In this document: positions 45,501-58,045 of the stretch, piece after piece
Position numbering within the stretch: the stretch's first letter is position 1
How the letters are laid out: every line of letters starts with the position of its first letter
Notes under the pieces: generated by a model
What the model saw: the letters and a program-made list of their open reading frames with translations, nothing else
Told to the model about the DNA's origin: nothing
Databases searched by the model: none
Translations under genes and position numbers: made by a program
Assembly (NCBI GenBank): GCA_902729315.2
Contig: LR746276.1
Span: 4,696,669-4,760,668, forward strand
From: Spirodela intermedia
Lineage: Eukaryota; Streptophyta; Magnoliopsida; Alismatales; Araceae
DNA: 64,000 nucleotides
Direction of reading: 5' to 3'

Positions 45501-46594
45501 TTGCCTGCAAAATAAACTTACCTATTTTGTTTCTTCAATGGTTTACTCTTCTGAAGAAATGCTGAAATCATGTAATAATGGATCTCTTCTCATCAACCTG
45601 GTGTGGGCCAGGAAACCACCCTTTGAAACGGATGAATATTGTAATGTGTCATGGCTGTCTGGCAGCCTGTTTTGTCCCATTTTGTTTGGTGTAATTTGAA
45701 ATATATTGTTGGAGCGTTTCCTATTTCGTGTACGAGTTACTAAGGTGATTATCATCCTTGAGCTTGGCAACCTTAACTTCAGTATTGCTGTATGTGGGTA
45801 TCTATTTTTTATTTGTCTTATAATTACACGATTTGGTATAGTGGAACGTCAGTTTACATCCTTCTACCATGTATCATTGAACGTCTTTTTTAAGGGCATG
45901 CTTTCCACACTTCTGAAGAAGTCATTCTCCAACTAATATATATATATATATTTTTTCTGGAAGGCATTTTTTTCTTTATTTCTCATTTTCCTTTTTAATT
46001 AAATATTTGTGGATGCAAACTACTTCTGCTCCTTTGAGTGATGTTTCCCCTTGATCTAATCCTTCCAGTATGGGAAGGACTATGAATATGACGCACCTGT
46101 CAAACTGTTGGACAAACTCCTGCATTCAATGGCGCAATCAGAAGATGAGCAGCTTGTCGTTGTCTCTCAGGTTTTGTGCTGTGTGCTGTGAAGCGAAATG
46201 CATTCTTCCATAAAGTTCACCATTTACACACCTATGTTGACTTTTTTGCATGTTCCATCAGGTTCTTGTGGCGGATATTAATATTGGCTATGAAGAGATT
46301 GTCAACACTCAGGTTAGATTGGGATGAAATACTCCATTAAGATCTCGTCTCGCTTAATGGTTTATGTCCTCTAACCTAAGAAAAGCGTGACGGAAAAAAA
46401 AAAACTGGCTTCTTCTATATGGTATATTCTTATTGCATGATGGGAATCTCTTAAGCTTATTTATTTATTCATTTCTGAGGCTTTGCCTAACTCGTCTTAT
46501 GGTGTTCCGTGCTTAACAGCTAACAGCCTTTGTAGAACCAACCAATCCTTACATCATACTTTATCGTCACATCTGTTGCTAACATCATATAGGG

Positions 46595-46643
<49 letters not shown>

Positions 46644-47597
46644 ACCCTGTTGGGGATTAATCGTGACATCCTGTTTAGTGGCTATCGAAGTGCTTTCTTT
46701 CCCTAGATTTGACTTTAAACTTTAAGAAAAGAAGTCAACCAACCAAAATGCGACGTCCCTCATGAGAATGATCCTTTCCAGTTCCCTCTCTATATCACAA
46801 GCATTGGTGCTTTCTCTCTCTTTCAAGGAGCTCTGTGACCTGAACATCCGACTGTTCCTCTCTTCCCTGATTGCACATGAAGACCAGGTGTAGTAGGAAC
46901 TACCAATCTATGCAATCGTCTTTGAATGGCCAGTGCCCACACTAGTGGTCCATGGAGCTTCCAGTTCCCTAGGGAGATCATCTTAGAACCATATCGTCGT
47001 GCAGAGAGCAGCACCCGATATGTGCAGGTGGTCCCAAGACACCCGTCTGGACATACTATTTATGGGCATATATACTTCGGTTATATGGTACATCTGCTTG
47101 AAGATGACTTGTTGCTGCATTGCAGGTTCTTTCTTTCAATGGTAAACCTGTGAAGAATCTGAAAGGTTTGGCGACCTTGGTAGAAAACTGTAATGAAGAG
47201 TTTCTGCAGTTCAGTCTGGACTACGATCAGGTCTCATCTCCACCTCGCTCATTAATTTCGGACCTGATATTCATCACTCCTCACCTACACGCAAAAATAG
47301 CTTCCCATGCTCTCCGAATGATATGCTTCCTAAAGTTAAGAAAAAAAAAAGAAGAGAAAACCTCGGGAACAGCTCTATGCACAAATATATTATAATTTGT
47401 TTATTTATTATTGAACCTTGGAAATTGTAACATTTAGCGTAGTAATTTGGCCATAAATCCTAATGGACACTTGTTTGACTTATTAATTTTTTGCACAGAT
47501 AGTCGTCCTAGAGACGAAGACCGCAAAGGCTGCCACGCTCGAAATTCTCAGCACTCACTGCATACCTTCGGCGATGTCAGATGATCTGAGGGCATGA
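39516..47597 (+). CDS. DEG9: DEG9 (protease Do-like 9), nuclear HtrA-type serine protease, 592 aa
   Basis: ATP-independent serine endoprotease of the DegP/HtrA family. Arabidopsis DEG9 is nuclear and degrades the response regulator ARR4 (from memory of the literature). Exons: 39516-40131, 42387-42586, 42732-42912, 43066-43257, 43509-43741, 46069-46170, 46262-46312, 47126-47230, 47499-47597; all GT-AG and in frame, 592 codons plus TGA, the length I remember for the Arabidopsis protein. Catalytic triad: H173 in [10 protein letters not shown]204 in GTECDIALL, S282 in [13 protein letters not shown]-type parts follow, including [15 protein letters not shown] and [16 protein letters not shown]. The N-terminal ~120 residues are basic and low complexity, with an AT-hook RGRPRKP (47-53), fitting nuclear location. 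The start is the first in-frame ATG, reading [10 protein letters not shown]. Introns 1 and 5 are each about 2.3 kb. Confidence 0.96.
46593..46640. repeat. (GA)n microsatellite in DEG9 intron 7
   Basis: About 22 GA units between exons 7 and 8. Confidence 0.92.
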
Positions 47598-48918
47598 ACA
47601 TATCCAGCAAAAAATATGGTCCTCCAGGCTGCAGAGTTCTTGGTTAGCCTAATCGACCTGCCACAGAGACCTGGACCCCGGAAAATGTCTGAAAAGGTAC
47701 CAAGAGTGCAGCAGGCCTAATGCTGAGTACCCCCCCCCCTTATGCTTGACGATCCTTGCGACTTTCCTCTGAGAATATCATCCTTTCTCCCTCTTGGTAC
47801 GTCGGCCACTTCAGGAACTCATAAATTTTGCTTTGAAAACGGGGGCCTTCTTGGGTCAAATTTTGCAGTTTTTTTTTTTTTCTCTTCATCATCATCCTTG
47901 TCAGTGTTTCCTGAAATAGAAAAAAAAACGGGGGGCTGATTCTGTCGGTGCCTTTGCGTGGTTGATTCATCGTGATATTATCCATCTTTTTTTTTTTTCC
48001 CCAGGTTGGTGCTCCACTGAGAACACAGAAGTTTTGCTTTAATATTCTTTTTTTTATTTTAAAAAAAAGTCAAATGGGCTGGGTACCCCCTCATTTTTTT
48101 CCCCAATTGGTGTTCGTTCTATTGTGGGGACCCACAAGTTTCTTTGAAGTCTAATTGGCTGGGTTTGCTGATGTCATTGTTTCCTGAAGTAGAAAAAAAT
48201 GGGAGAGATAATGTGGTTGTTTGGCCTTGTTCATCATCATCATCATGAATTTTTTTCCTTCACTTCATTTTATCTAAAAGATATAAAACCTACACAAGCC
48301 CTCAGCTTCAAACTACTGTTTCAGGCATCTTTTCTATCACTAAATTTATGGATTATTTAATTCATTATTGGAAATCCTTGAAGAATTCTGCATCCAGTTT
48401 TTTGGTACCAAGATTAGCACTTTATTGATTTCCTCTTTGGGAAAATAGATTCATATGATGCCCAGCCCACATGGGGTTTTTTTCTCGGTAGTGGGAAAAT
48501 AATTTCACATGGGCTTCCTTTCACTGCATCAACCCCTTGATTTCTCATTCCCCCGAAAAATGACGTTTAACGACGTCATAACTTCTTGATTTTGATATTT
48601 CGGTGGTAGTTAGCGCCATTCCCGATGATCCCATTCAGAAATTCCGAGTCAAGATAGTAATAAAGGGAGGAAAGTCGGATGGTGGCTTCTTTTTTGTAAA
48701 GTGGAAATGAATATGATAGATTGTGGGGGAAAAATCGGTTTGAACTCTCGTATTCCGCTTAAAATGACATATATATATTATATTTATGGATAAATATAGG
48801 GGTGTAAAAAATAAAAAAACGAGCTATTTCTCGGATGAGAATTTAGGCTGTGGTAAAAAAAATAATAAGAAATAAGCTACTCTTCGATAACGTTCGCGCA
48901 GCCGCCGCCGCCGCCTTC
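47598..48918. other. Convergent intergenic region after DEG9
   Basis: 3' flanks of DEG9 (+) and of the small conserved gene (-). Contains homopolymer runs (C at about 47731-47739, T at 47870-47881 and 47988-47998) and no supported gene. Confidence 0.5.
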
Positions 48919-49434
48919 TTAGGCGGCGAGGAAGACAGGCGGCGGTGCCTCCGCGTAGCCGAGGTCGACGGAGGCTCTGCCCACCGGCGGAGGAGGCCGC
49001 ACGAACCGGGCGGAGAAATCTGGGCAGCCCAGCTCCCCGTCAGAGGGCTCCCCGCCACTGCCGCCGTCGTCGAAGTTGAGGGCGTAGCTCAGTGGGTCGT
49101 ATTGGAGCTTCGCCACCTTCCCGCCGCCGCGGGGGCTCCGGTTGAGCCGCCGGATGAAGGTCTTCCACCGGGGCCCTGCCAGCAGCTCCGACCACTCTCG
49201 GACCCTCATCAGGGCCCTCCGCCACCAGGGCTCGCCTGAGGAGCTCAAAGAGAGCTCCCGCGATACGGCTATCCTCTCCCACCCGCCCGCGGCGCCGCTG
49301 TGGTGGGCATTGCCGGTGGCGCCGCCGGAACCGAAGCAAGGAGCCCAGAAGTAGCAGCACCCCCTCTGGGCGAAGCTGCGGCCTGCCTCCGCCGCAGACG
49401 ACTCCTGTGGATCTCCTCCCCCGTCACCACCCAT
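48919..49434 (-). CDS. Small conserved plant protein with LQYDPLSYALNFDD motif (171 aa)
   Basis: Intronless frame for a plant-specific soluble protein of unknown function. I recognise the family from the core RWKTFIRRLN ... KLQYDPLSYALNFDD ... DFSARFV, which occurs in many uncharacterised plant proteins. Order: a Gly/Ser-rich N-terminus with CCYFWAPCFG, a central WWRRALMRVREWSELLAGP region, the core motif, then a short Pro-rich end. No membrane segment or signal peptide. I start at MGGDGGG (49434) rather than the ATG at 49482, because the longer form only adds Arg-Glu repeats read from a CT microsatellite that belongs to the 5' UTR. High GC, unlike the AT-rich flanks. Function cannot be assigned. 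Confidence 0.82.
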   Translation of the reverse strand: MGGDGGGDPQESSAAEAGRSFAQRGCCYFWAPCFGSGGATGNAHHSGAAGGWERIAVSRELSLSSSGEPWWRRALMRVREWSELLAGPRWKTFIRRLNRSPRGGGKVAKLQYDPLSYALNFDDGGSGGEPSDGELGCPDFSARFVRPPPPVGRASVDLGYAEAPPPVFLAA

Positions 49435-49457
49435 CTCTCTCTCTCTCTCTCTCTCTC
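49435..49457. repeat. (CT)n microsatellite abutting a start codon
   Basis: About 11 CT units directly upstream of the ATG of the 171-aa gene (GA in the gene's direction), in its 5' UTR. Confidence 0.9.
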
Positions 49458-49739
49458 GCTCTAGGCTTTTTATTGTCGTCAACGGGTGGGGCTGCGCCAG
49501 CAGGGAATGACGTGGAGTCCAGAAGGGCTGGAAAGCAGCTGGCTTGGCCCCACCAGGTTAGCACCCCCAACGGTCGGTAGAACTGGAACTGACGGACTAG
49601 AACGGAGCTTCAGTAGATTGTGGACGTTAGTAGGGAGCCAATGGCGGTCATTATTAGAAAATCCGACCGTTATAGGTCGTCCCCCTTGTTGCCACTTAAA
49701 CAGTAGTAAATAGCTAGAGATATAAATTTAATCGATTAT

Positions 49740-51466
49740 TTTAAAATTTAGTTTCATACTCAACACCAATTTGATATAATTTGAGAACTAATTTAGTTTA
49801 CTCATCTAATTTATGAGTAAACTATCCGTACTTTTTGTATATATTTCAGATCAGATAAATTCTTATATCCACATTTTAATTTCCCATATGCTGTAGAGTG
49901 TAAGACTTATCAAGTGAGAGAGGGGAGGAGCCATGAGCTGTGGTTATCGAGAAACTTAGGGTGGTCAATGTATGATATGTTAACTTTATAGTTACTATAT
50001 ATGTATTTTTGATATCAATGGATGACAAAATAAGGGTGAAATGGGTATTTTACATCATTAAAATTAATTCTGGATTATAAAAAACTATATCAATCCCCAA
50101 AAATATTTAATGGAAAGTTGTGTTCATTTCTATTTTATGTTTTAGAAAAATGACTTTGACTTCTGGAAGTCAACTCACCTTTTATAGATGTGTAAAGGAC
50201 GACAAATTATACAAAAGACATGGACTTTTATCATAGCTTATTGAAAACACAAGGTTGGTACAACACTGCCAACTTGATTTTAGGCCTTCTCCAGGAGTTG
50301 TTAAAATGTCATTGATTGTCTTCTTGCAAACTATTTGAAGTTTTCAAAGTTGACTGATGCATTGAAGGGACACACACATTAAATGCCAATAATTTTTTGT
50401 GTAAAATTCTCATATCTATGTTGACTTTTCTTAAATTCACTATTGTAATAATTACATTTTGACATAGGTTCTATTTACTCTAAATTCCTCAATGAAGCTA
50501 ATTATCAAACTCCTATTATGAGGAGAAACATAAACTCTATATTTTACAGCAGCTTGGTTTGAATGAAACCTATCCCACACTTTCATTTCATGCTCTTTTC
50601 AAATTCTAAGTCAAACTTTAAATGAAAGTAAACATTGAATTTTAAGATGCTAATTTACCTTTATCTTCTAAAAGCCAAAGATGAACATATCATTTTGTTT
50701 CACACAAAGGGTTAGTTGCTCTTCACATTAATTTTATCCATTTCTAATCTTTTTTCCAACCTTAAAATAATATCAACTTCTTTTATGAAGAGAAAAATTT
50801 GATTGACATCTTACTAAAATTTGTACTCAAAATGAAAAATGAATGGAATAGAAGGAGAACCAAGCTACAAGAGGATGACAGAAGTGATAAGAATGTAATA
50901 TAATAAGTTATAGGATAAAGAAGAGAAATCTCATTTGACAATGTACTTCAATAGGAACATAGCGATCACATAGATTATTGGAGAGAAGGTCGATGACTAA
51001 AGTTGTAGACATTTGGTTGGAGCAAAGGTAGAGAATGATGATCATAAGAATGAACATTGAAAAAAGTCTTAGCCTAATATTGTTGGATGGAAGTTTGGAG
51101 TTTGATTACAAATTAGAGAGATATGGAACAACTACTAGTACACTTCAACTCAACCCAAGTTGAAAGTTTGTGCAACAAGTTCCCTAACATTAAACAATAA
51201 GAATTAATGATGGAGTACAAGAGAGACTTTAAACTATTATCATTATCTACTGAAGGGTGATGGAAAGAATGTTAAAAAAGGTGCTAGAAAGCATATTTAT
51301 AAAAGTGACTAAACATGAAGTTATGACAAAATTCAAATTTAACCCTAATGAGCTGAAGTAACTCATTAAAATGATAGTAATAAAATCTATTTGAGCATGA
51401 TAATCATGGTAGAGAAAGTCCCTCCATTCTGCACTATATGAAAAAAAAAGGATATAACATGAGGGG
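49740..51466. other. AT-rich intergenic region
   Basis: No supported gene or ordered repeat. Confidence 0.45.
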
Positions 51467-53077
51467 TGAAGTGACTTAGTTGTTGTATAGTAAATCACAT
51501 AAATTTAGAATTTATAAAACTAGAAAATATAAATTTTTAGATATTTAGAAGTATTTTAAAACCAATATATTAATTATAATTCAATCAAACTTTTAAAAAT
51601 AGTAGTAATTTTTTAAGTTGATCACAAAGATGTAATATAATATCAAGTAATTATTCATAATGTTTCTCAGAGAATACTATTTTCTATGAATTTTATACTA
51701 AAAAATAAAAATAAAATATATTTAAAATTCACAAAAAAGGAAAATAAGAGTGCAAACGTCAAGATGACGTCAATGCCTGGCAAATGTAAATCAGATGAAA
51801 ATAAAGTTCTGCTCGACGATTCTTATGTAAGTGATTATAAATGATTTAATTGATCAAATTAAGATTTATAAAATCTAAAAGAATCTTAATAGAATGATGT
51901 ATATCTTGATAAATTTAAATCATATTATTATCATTAAATGAAGTAAAAATTAAGTTGAAAGTAAGAAAACAGAGTTCCAATGTCGCGGCGGTAATGCATT
52001 GATAATGTACTGAAATCTTAAGTGTTCGGGAGGATCGTTGTGCAATGTCCATGGCTTTGAAAGCTCTCCTTAGATAAAGATGACGTGGTCAATTTTTAGA
52101 TCTTTTTTCAAAGTCTAGAGATCAATGAAATGGGTCGCCGAATCATCTCCAGTAGTTGTTACCTAGTGGAACAAAAAAATGATGACTTTGCAGCTCTCTA
52201 ACGACTATTACTTGACGGAGAGAAGCTAGATAGAAGTGGGACACATGTCAGGGAGCTTCATCCTTAAGTCCGCGTAGCAAGAGGAGTCTTTTTATTGCAT
52301 TTAGTATGCTCTCAGGAGGTGACAGCTTGTCTCCTAGTAGATCATCCTCTTCTTGATGATGGCTTGTTTGTCGATCAATTAGAGATACTTTACTTAATGA
52401 ATTTACGATCCTTTTATTATGAATCGTTTAATAAATTTAGTAACAATACTCTATGAATTGAATTGATGAGGTTTTCACCAATGATCCAATGATTCTAATT
52501 GCTTAATCTTTCACTAGCAATTTATAGAAAAGTCACAATAATCAAATAAAAAAAATGAGTTTTGGCTTTAAGAGGATTCGAACCTACATCGGTTGCCCAC
52601 CCTTTTTAACGAAGGTGTGACCTAGAAGTTTCGGACAAATATATAGTAATGTTACATTTGAAAGTAAGTCCATTTCTCGCATGTGTACAATCACTTCTTG
52701 CCCCACAGTCGGATGACCACTAGTGATGTAGAAGGGGAGTGACACATATGTGCTCCTATTTGTCTAAGTTGCTTGAACCCCTACTTGCGGCTACTCAGCG
52801 ACTGCGTTTCCAACCTACTTGTGGGCCTGATTGGTTGGGGGGTCCCCCTCATTTTATTTTATTTTTATTTTTATTTCTTTTTCTTCATTTATCTCAAAAG
52901 TAAGATTGTAAAAATTATATAAATTCATATAAAATCACATAATTATCTAAAAATTTACGTTAATCAACTGAAAATCACTTTTCATATATTAACATAAATA
53001 TGAGTCTATTTATCATGACTTAAGACTAAAATTATATTATTTATTAATTATTAACTCATGGTAATGAAGACTTATCA
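51467..53077 (+). mobile_element. LTR-like element, copy D
   Basis: A 1611-bp copy starting TGAAGTGACTTAG and ending GAAGACTTATCA, flanked by AGGGG (51462-51466) and AGGGA (53078-53082), a 4/5 match. It has the perfect box at 51757-51772. Its equivalent of the frame seen in copies A and C is broken by in-frame stops. The LINE-derived region begins directly after it. Confidence 0.8.
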
Positions 53078-53082
53078 AGGGA

Positions 53083-56000
53083 TTGCTAGAATCAAAAAGA
53101 TAATGTCAAGTAATATACTAGGAAGATCAATTCCATTAGGAGAGAGAGGGAAGGAGAAAGCACAAAAGAAGATGGAAATAATTCACCTAGAAAGAGTGGA
53201 AAAGAAATGTGAAAAAAAAAAGAATAGAAACTGTACTAAGTACAAGAGTAGCAATGAGTGATCTTGAACAAAACATCACAACTAGGGAACCATAAGCAAA
53301 GCTAAATTAGAAAAACATCAATTCAACAAATGGCAAGGAAAATCCAACAATAGGGAAACATATAAGACAAGAAAATAATCATATAACTAATAAGCCAATA
53401 GACGACATCATACAAGACCTAGAGATAGGAAATCTCAACAACCCCCAAATCATCCAAGATAATGACGAGCAGCAACAAAAGAATAATTCCCTTGATGTTG
53501 TTATAAGGGATACTTTAAAACTTTGGTATGGGACAAATCATAGATTAGATAATAAAAAATGAAGAAGGAACTAAAATGAAAATAAACTATGAATATAGTA
53601 TTCCATCAACTTCACCAGGGAAGGAAAATCGAATTATCAATTGAAAATCTAAAGACCAACATGATGAAAGAAGTGGAAAATAATAATGAATGCCAAAAAT
53701 TAAACCACTTAGAAACATATGAGAAATAATCCCCCATACACTATGACATGAGATTCATTACTGTTAACAATCAAAAAATGAGTCTATTAGAAAGTAGCTA
53801 GAACATATTGGCAAGAGGTGGGTAGGAGGAAGTTATGTTGAGATGGAATTCCTTGACCTAGGAGAGGTTAGGTGGGGCAAGAAACCAATAGAATAGGGAA
53901 GAGAAAAGGAGGGCATAATAGAGAACATAGATGAGAATATGAGTACAAAAAAGGGATACTTAGACTTAGAGGAAGAACCTATCATGCATAACTCAAACAC
54001 TGAAGATACAAATGTAAGTAACAATGAAGATGCCAACATAAATAAAGAGAACATTAGTAATAGCAACAAAGAAGACACTAGGAGATCTAAGAGATTAAGA
54101 TCGAGATCCTCTTGATCAATCGACCACTTTGATGTACAACTCTATTATATAGAATTGTAGGGCTATCATGAATAATCTAATAGAGAATTGAATAATTAAT
54201 TGAAGAACATAAACTCTAACTCGTAGCTATAATTGAACCCATCCAAACTCAAGATAAAGTGGAGCACACTAAGAGAGAATTAAATATGGACCATATTTGT
54301 GTAACTAGAAAAACAAAATATGGATGTTATCAAAAATAATTTGGCCATCAAAATCACCATAGATCATGAATAATGCACCATAATAGAAATATCATCCCAA
54401 CATAACATAGAAAACTTAGCATAATATATGGGTCTTATGAAGCACATAAATGTAAAGATCTGTGAGAAATTTTAAAGGATGAAATAAGGAAGAACAATCA
54501 CCCATGGCTAATTGAAGGTAACATCAATATCATAAGAAACTCAATGGAAAAACTGGAGGTAAAAGAATAGGTTTTAATTGCATGAATGATTTCAATGACA
54601 TAATACATTGCCTAGGCCTAATTAAAACGAAACATGAAGATAATAACGTGATCTCATTTAATAGTGCTAGAGGTATCAATAGAATTTATCAAAGATTGGA
54701 TCAAGTATTAGTAATTGAAAAATTTATAAGAACCAAATAGATCTAAATCACCTATCTTCCCAGACTTTGCTCTAACTAGGCCCCCATCCTAATTAGACAA
54801 ACACAACCTAAATTAACCAAAGGAACCCCATTCAAATTTCAAAACATGTAAACTGAACACAAAAAATTTAAAAGCTTCATCAAAAAACATTAGAGCAGTT
54901 AAATTATTGAAGGGGAAATGGAAAATTTAAGCTACAAGTTACAAAATATTAAAATGCATCTTAGTGGTGGAACAAAAATATATTTAGAAATATTAACATG
55001 AGAATGACGAATATAACAGCAAGAATAGCAAAACTAGAGGAAGAAATTCAAATCAACTATGATGAGCATAAATAAGAAGAATATATGAAACTCAACCTTG
55101 AACTTAATGAAATTGTAAATCAGCATGAGATATTTTGGAAATAAAAAGACAATCTACTGATTAAGAGAAGGTGCTAGGAACACTAAATTCTTCCATGCTA
55201 GAACTAAAATTCACATGAAACACAACCTATTCAATAACATGTTACAATTAACCAACAATATGTAGAAAATATCTGGAAGAATAAGATAAAAAAAATTTTA
55301 AACTTGTTAAAATTAGAGCCCTGAAGAATTCACAACCAACTACTTGAATTAATCCCATAGTGCATATAAATGAAGATAATGGTATGCTATGCCATATTCT
55401 AAGTGATGAAGAAATCAAAAAGACCATATTTAGTATGAGAAAAGATAGCACCCCAAGTTCCAATGAAATATGTGTAAAATTTTACATCAAATGTTGGGAT
55501 GTCTACCATGCAATTAGAGAATTCATGATCCTCTCATTTCTCCCAAGAGGACGAAAAACTGCATTTCTTGCATTGATCTCCAAGAATGATTCACATAAAT
55601 AAGTCTTAGAGTTCAGATCAAATAACTTATGCAATGTTTATTACAAAATAATTATGAAAATATTATGCAAGAGACTTAGACTCATCCTTCCCAAAATCAT
55701 ATCACCTAAACAAGGGGCATTCGTATAGGATAGATTGATTACATAAATATTGCTTTCATCCAAGAGATGTCTCAATCCATCGACAAAGAAACCAAACATG
55801 AAAAATATTATCTTAAAACTAGATATGACAAAAGCATATGATATACTAGAATGGTAGTTTGTTTTACAGGTACTAAAAAAATTTAGATTTTGTAAGAAAT
55901 GGGTAGGATAGATTAAGGCATGTATTGAAAGCAGTCATTTATCCCTCATCATTAAAAGACAATTGACTCCATTCCTTACAACCAATAGAAGGTTAAGAAA

Positions 56001-58045
56001 AGAAATGTACTATTTGCTGATGATTCCATCATATTCACCAATGGTCAAAATAAATCTATAAAAAAATTGATGGAATTCTTAATAGAGTACGAAAATATAT
56101 CATGATAAAAAATAAACAAATCTAAATCATCCTTCTACCTATGACACAAGAGCCCTCAAAATTGAATAGAATGGATTAAAAAGATCACAAAATTCAGTTG
56201 AAGGAGTATGCATTTCATATACCTTGGATGTCTAATTTACAAAGGTAGAACCAAACAATACTATTTCAAACACCTAGTAGGAAAAATAAGACAAAACATT
56301 GATAAATGAAAATCAAAACTATTATCCTCAAGGGATAGAATCACCCTAATCAAAAGTGTTTTGAGCATAATCCTGATCCACACTCTATTTGCATATGACA
56401 TCCCACAGGGCATCATTAAAAACATAGAGAATATTATGACAAATTTCTTATTGGGTGAAATGAATGATAGACCAAAACACCACTATGTCATGGAAGAGTG
56501 CATGCAAACCAACTGATGAAGGGGGTTTAGAATAAGAAAAGTAAAAGACCAAAAGAAAATGGTGAGAATAAAAATGATGTGGAGATGTAAAATGATGAAA
56601 TCTATTTGGTTTGAATTAATATAGAGAAAATATAAAGAATGCAAAAAAAAAACTAGCAAGGTATCATCTCAAATGCAAGAGTGAACACAAACGTAATAAA
56701 ATAAATAAAAAAAGAAATTTATAAAATGAACCTAAAAGAAGACATGCATCTAGCCCCTAATAGCAAACATAAATTTCTCAATTGATTTAGCATGTGAGTG
56801 TTTTTCGAGAAAAAGGAACAAAACTTGAATACAAAAAAACCATCGGTAATAAAATTTTACCAACCAAAATATCATTCTTCATGCGAAAATTCTTATTAAA
56901 CTGATTATCACTAGAAGATATAAAAAGTTGGTTTCCAACTCACATCTAAATGTGAATGCTGCATATAGTGCGTATAGGAGGAAAGCCTAGATCTTCTTCA
57001 AGAGTGAGTGGGCGAGAAGATGTTGGAAATGGTTTCACCAGAAATAGAATGTGGGGGTAATGGGGAAGCAATATAAAAAGGTGTTATGAACATCTATCCT
57101 TAAAAAGAAATATCTAATGAAATAACCATTAATTTCTATGGAGAATCACTATGTTGTGACTAGTGTGGGAGTTATGGATTGGAAGAAACAAAATTCGAAT
57201 GAATGAATCCAAAAGCCCCATCCCCTTATTATGCACAAATGTAAAATATGGGCAAAAACCTTGGGATAATTGTGAAGCGAGAAATGTTTTTTCAAGTAAG
57301 GAAATGTTAACTATTTAGAGATGGGAAATACCAATAGATCATCTCAATTTTCAATCAACACTAAAAATTATTAAATGGCTTCCTCCCCCAAAAGCATAAT
57401 GAAACTAAATATTGATGGGGCATCTAAAGGAAACCTAGGAAAATTAGGAGGAGGTGCCATCTAAGACTATGCTGGAAATTTAATTTGTGCATTCTCAAAT
57501 ATAGAAGTAGAATGTAAAGTGTTGTCCAATGGCCTAAGACTATGTGAAGAACTGAACATCAAAGAAATCACAATTGAAACTGATTCAATGGCACTTGTAC
57601 ATCTGATAAAGGAAGGCACATAACCACTGAAAACTAAAGTTGAGCATAACACCAAAATTGAGAAATTAAGCATAACACAAAGACACGTAACAAATCATAA
57701 CATGGAATGAAATTAAAACACAACACCAAAATTGAGCAGATAATGCATGTTTATCGTAATGGTAATCAATTAACAGATTTCTTGGTTAACATGGGAGTCA
57801 TATAGGACAAAGAGCAAGTTTTCACTTGTGTGTGGGATCTACTGCAGAACAGACAGGGTAGACATTATTTAGAATGATGGGGCATGTAGTACATTAGAAG
57901 AACAAGGAAAAAGTACACCAATGAAAAAGAGTTATGTCCTTAAAATCATAACCTATGTCAATGGTCTCATGACTCAATCACTATATATTACATAAGAATA
58001 TTGCAACATGAATACACATGCAAAATAAAAAAAATAAAAAACAAC
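53083..58045 (+). mobile_element. Decayed L1-type LINE (non-LTR retrotransposon)
   Basis: Plus-strand remnants in L1 order, broken by stops, frameshifts and deletions. A basic ORF1-like region runs to about 54113. An endonuclease-like part contains SARGINRIYQRLDQVLV-like residues (about 54660-54720). The reverse transcriptase has LSDEEIKKTIFSMRKDS (55405-55460), LKLDMTKAYDILEW (about 55810-55858) and LFADDSIIF (about 56010-56040). An RNase H-like end has KLNIDGASKGN and ETDSMALVHLIKEG (about 57400-57620). About 100 residues between the two catalytic RT blocks are missing. The A-rich stretch near 58020-58045 may be the old 3' tail. The limits are estimates. Confidence 0.8.

Noticed and set aside
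49435-49482. Longer start for the 171-aa protein
   Set aside because: The extra 16 residues are mainly Arg-Glu repeats from the CT microsatellite and are unlikely to be conserved coding sequence.
35775-53077. Copies C and D as the two LTRs of one huge retrotransposon
   Set aside because: The 14 kb between them contains the complete DEG9 gene and another host gene. Each copy also has its own matching 5-bp flanks.
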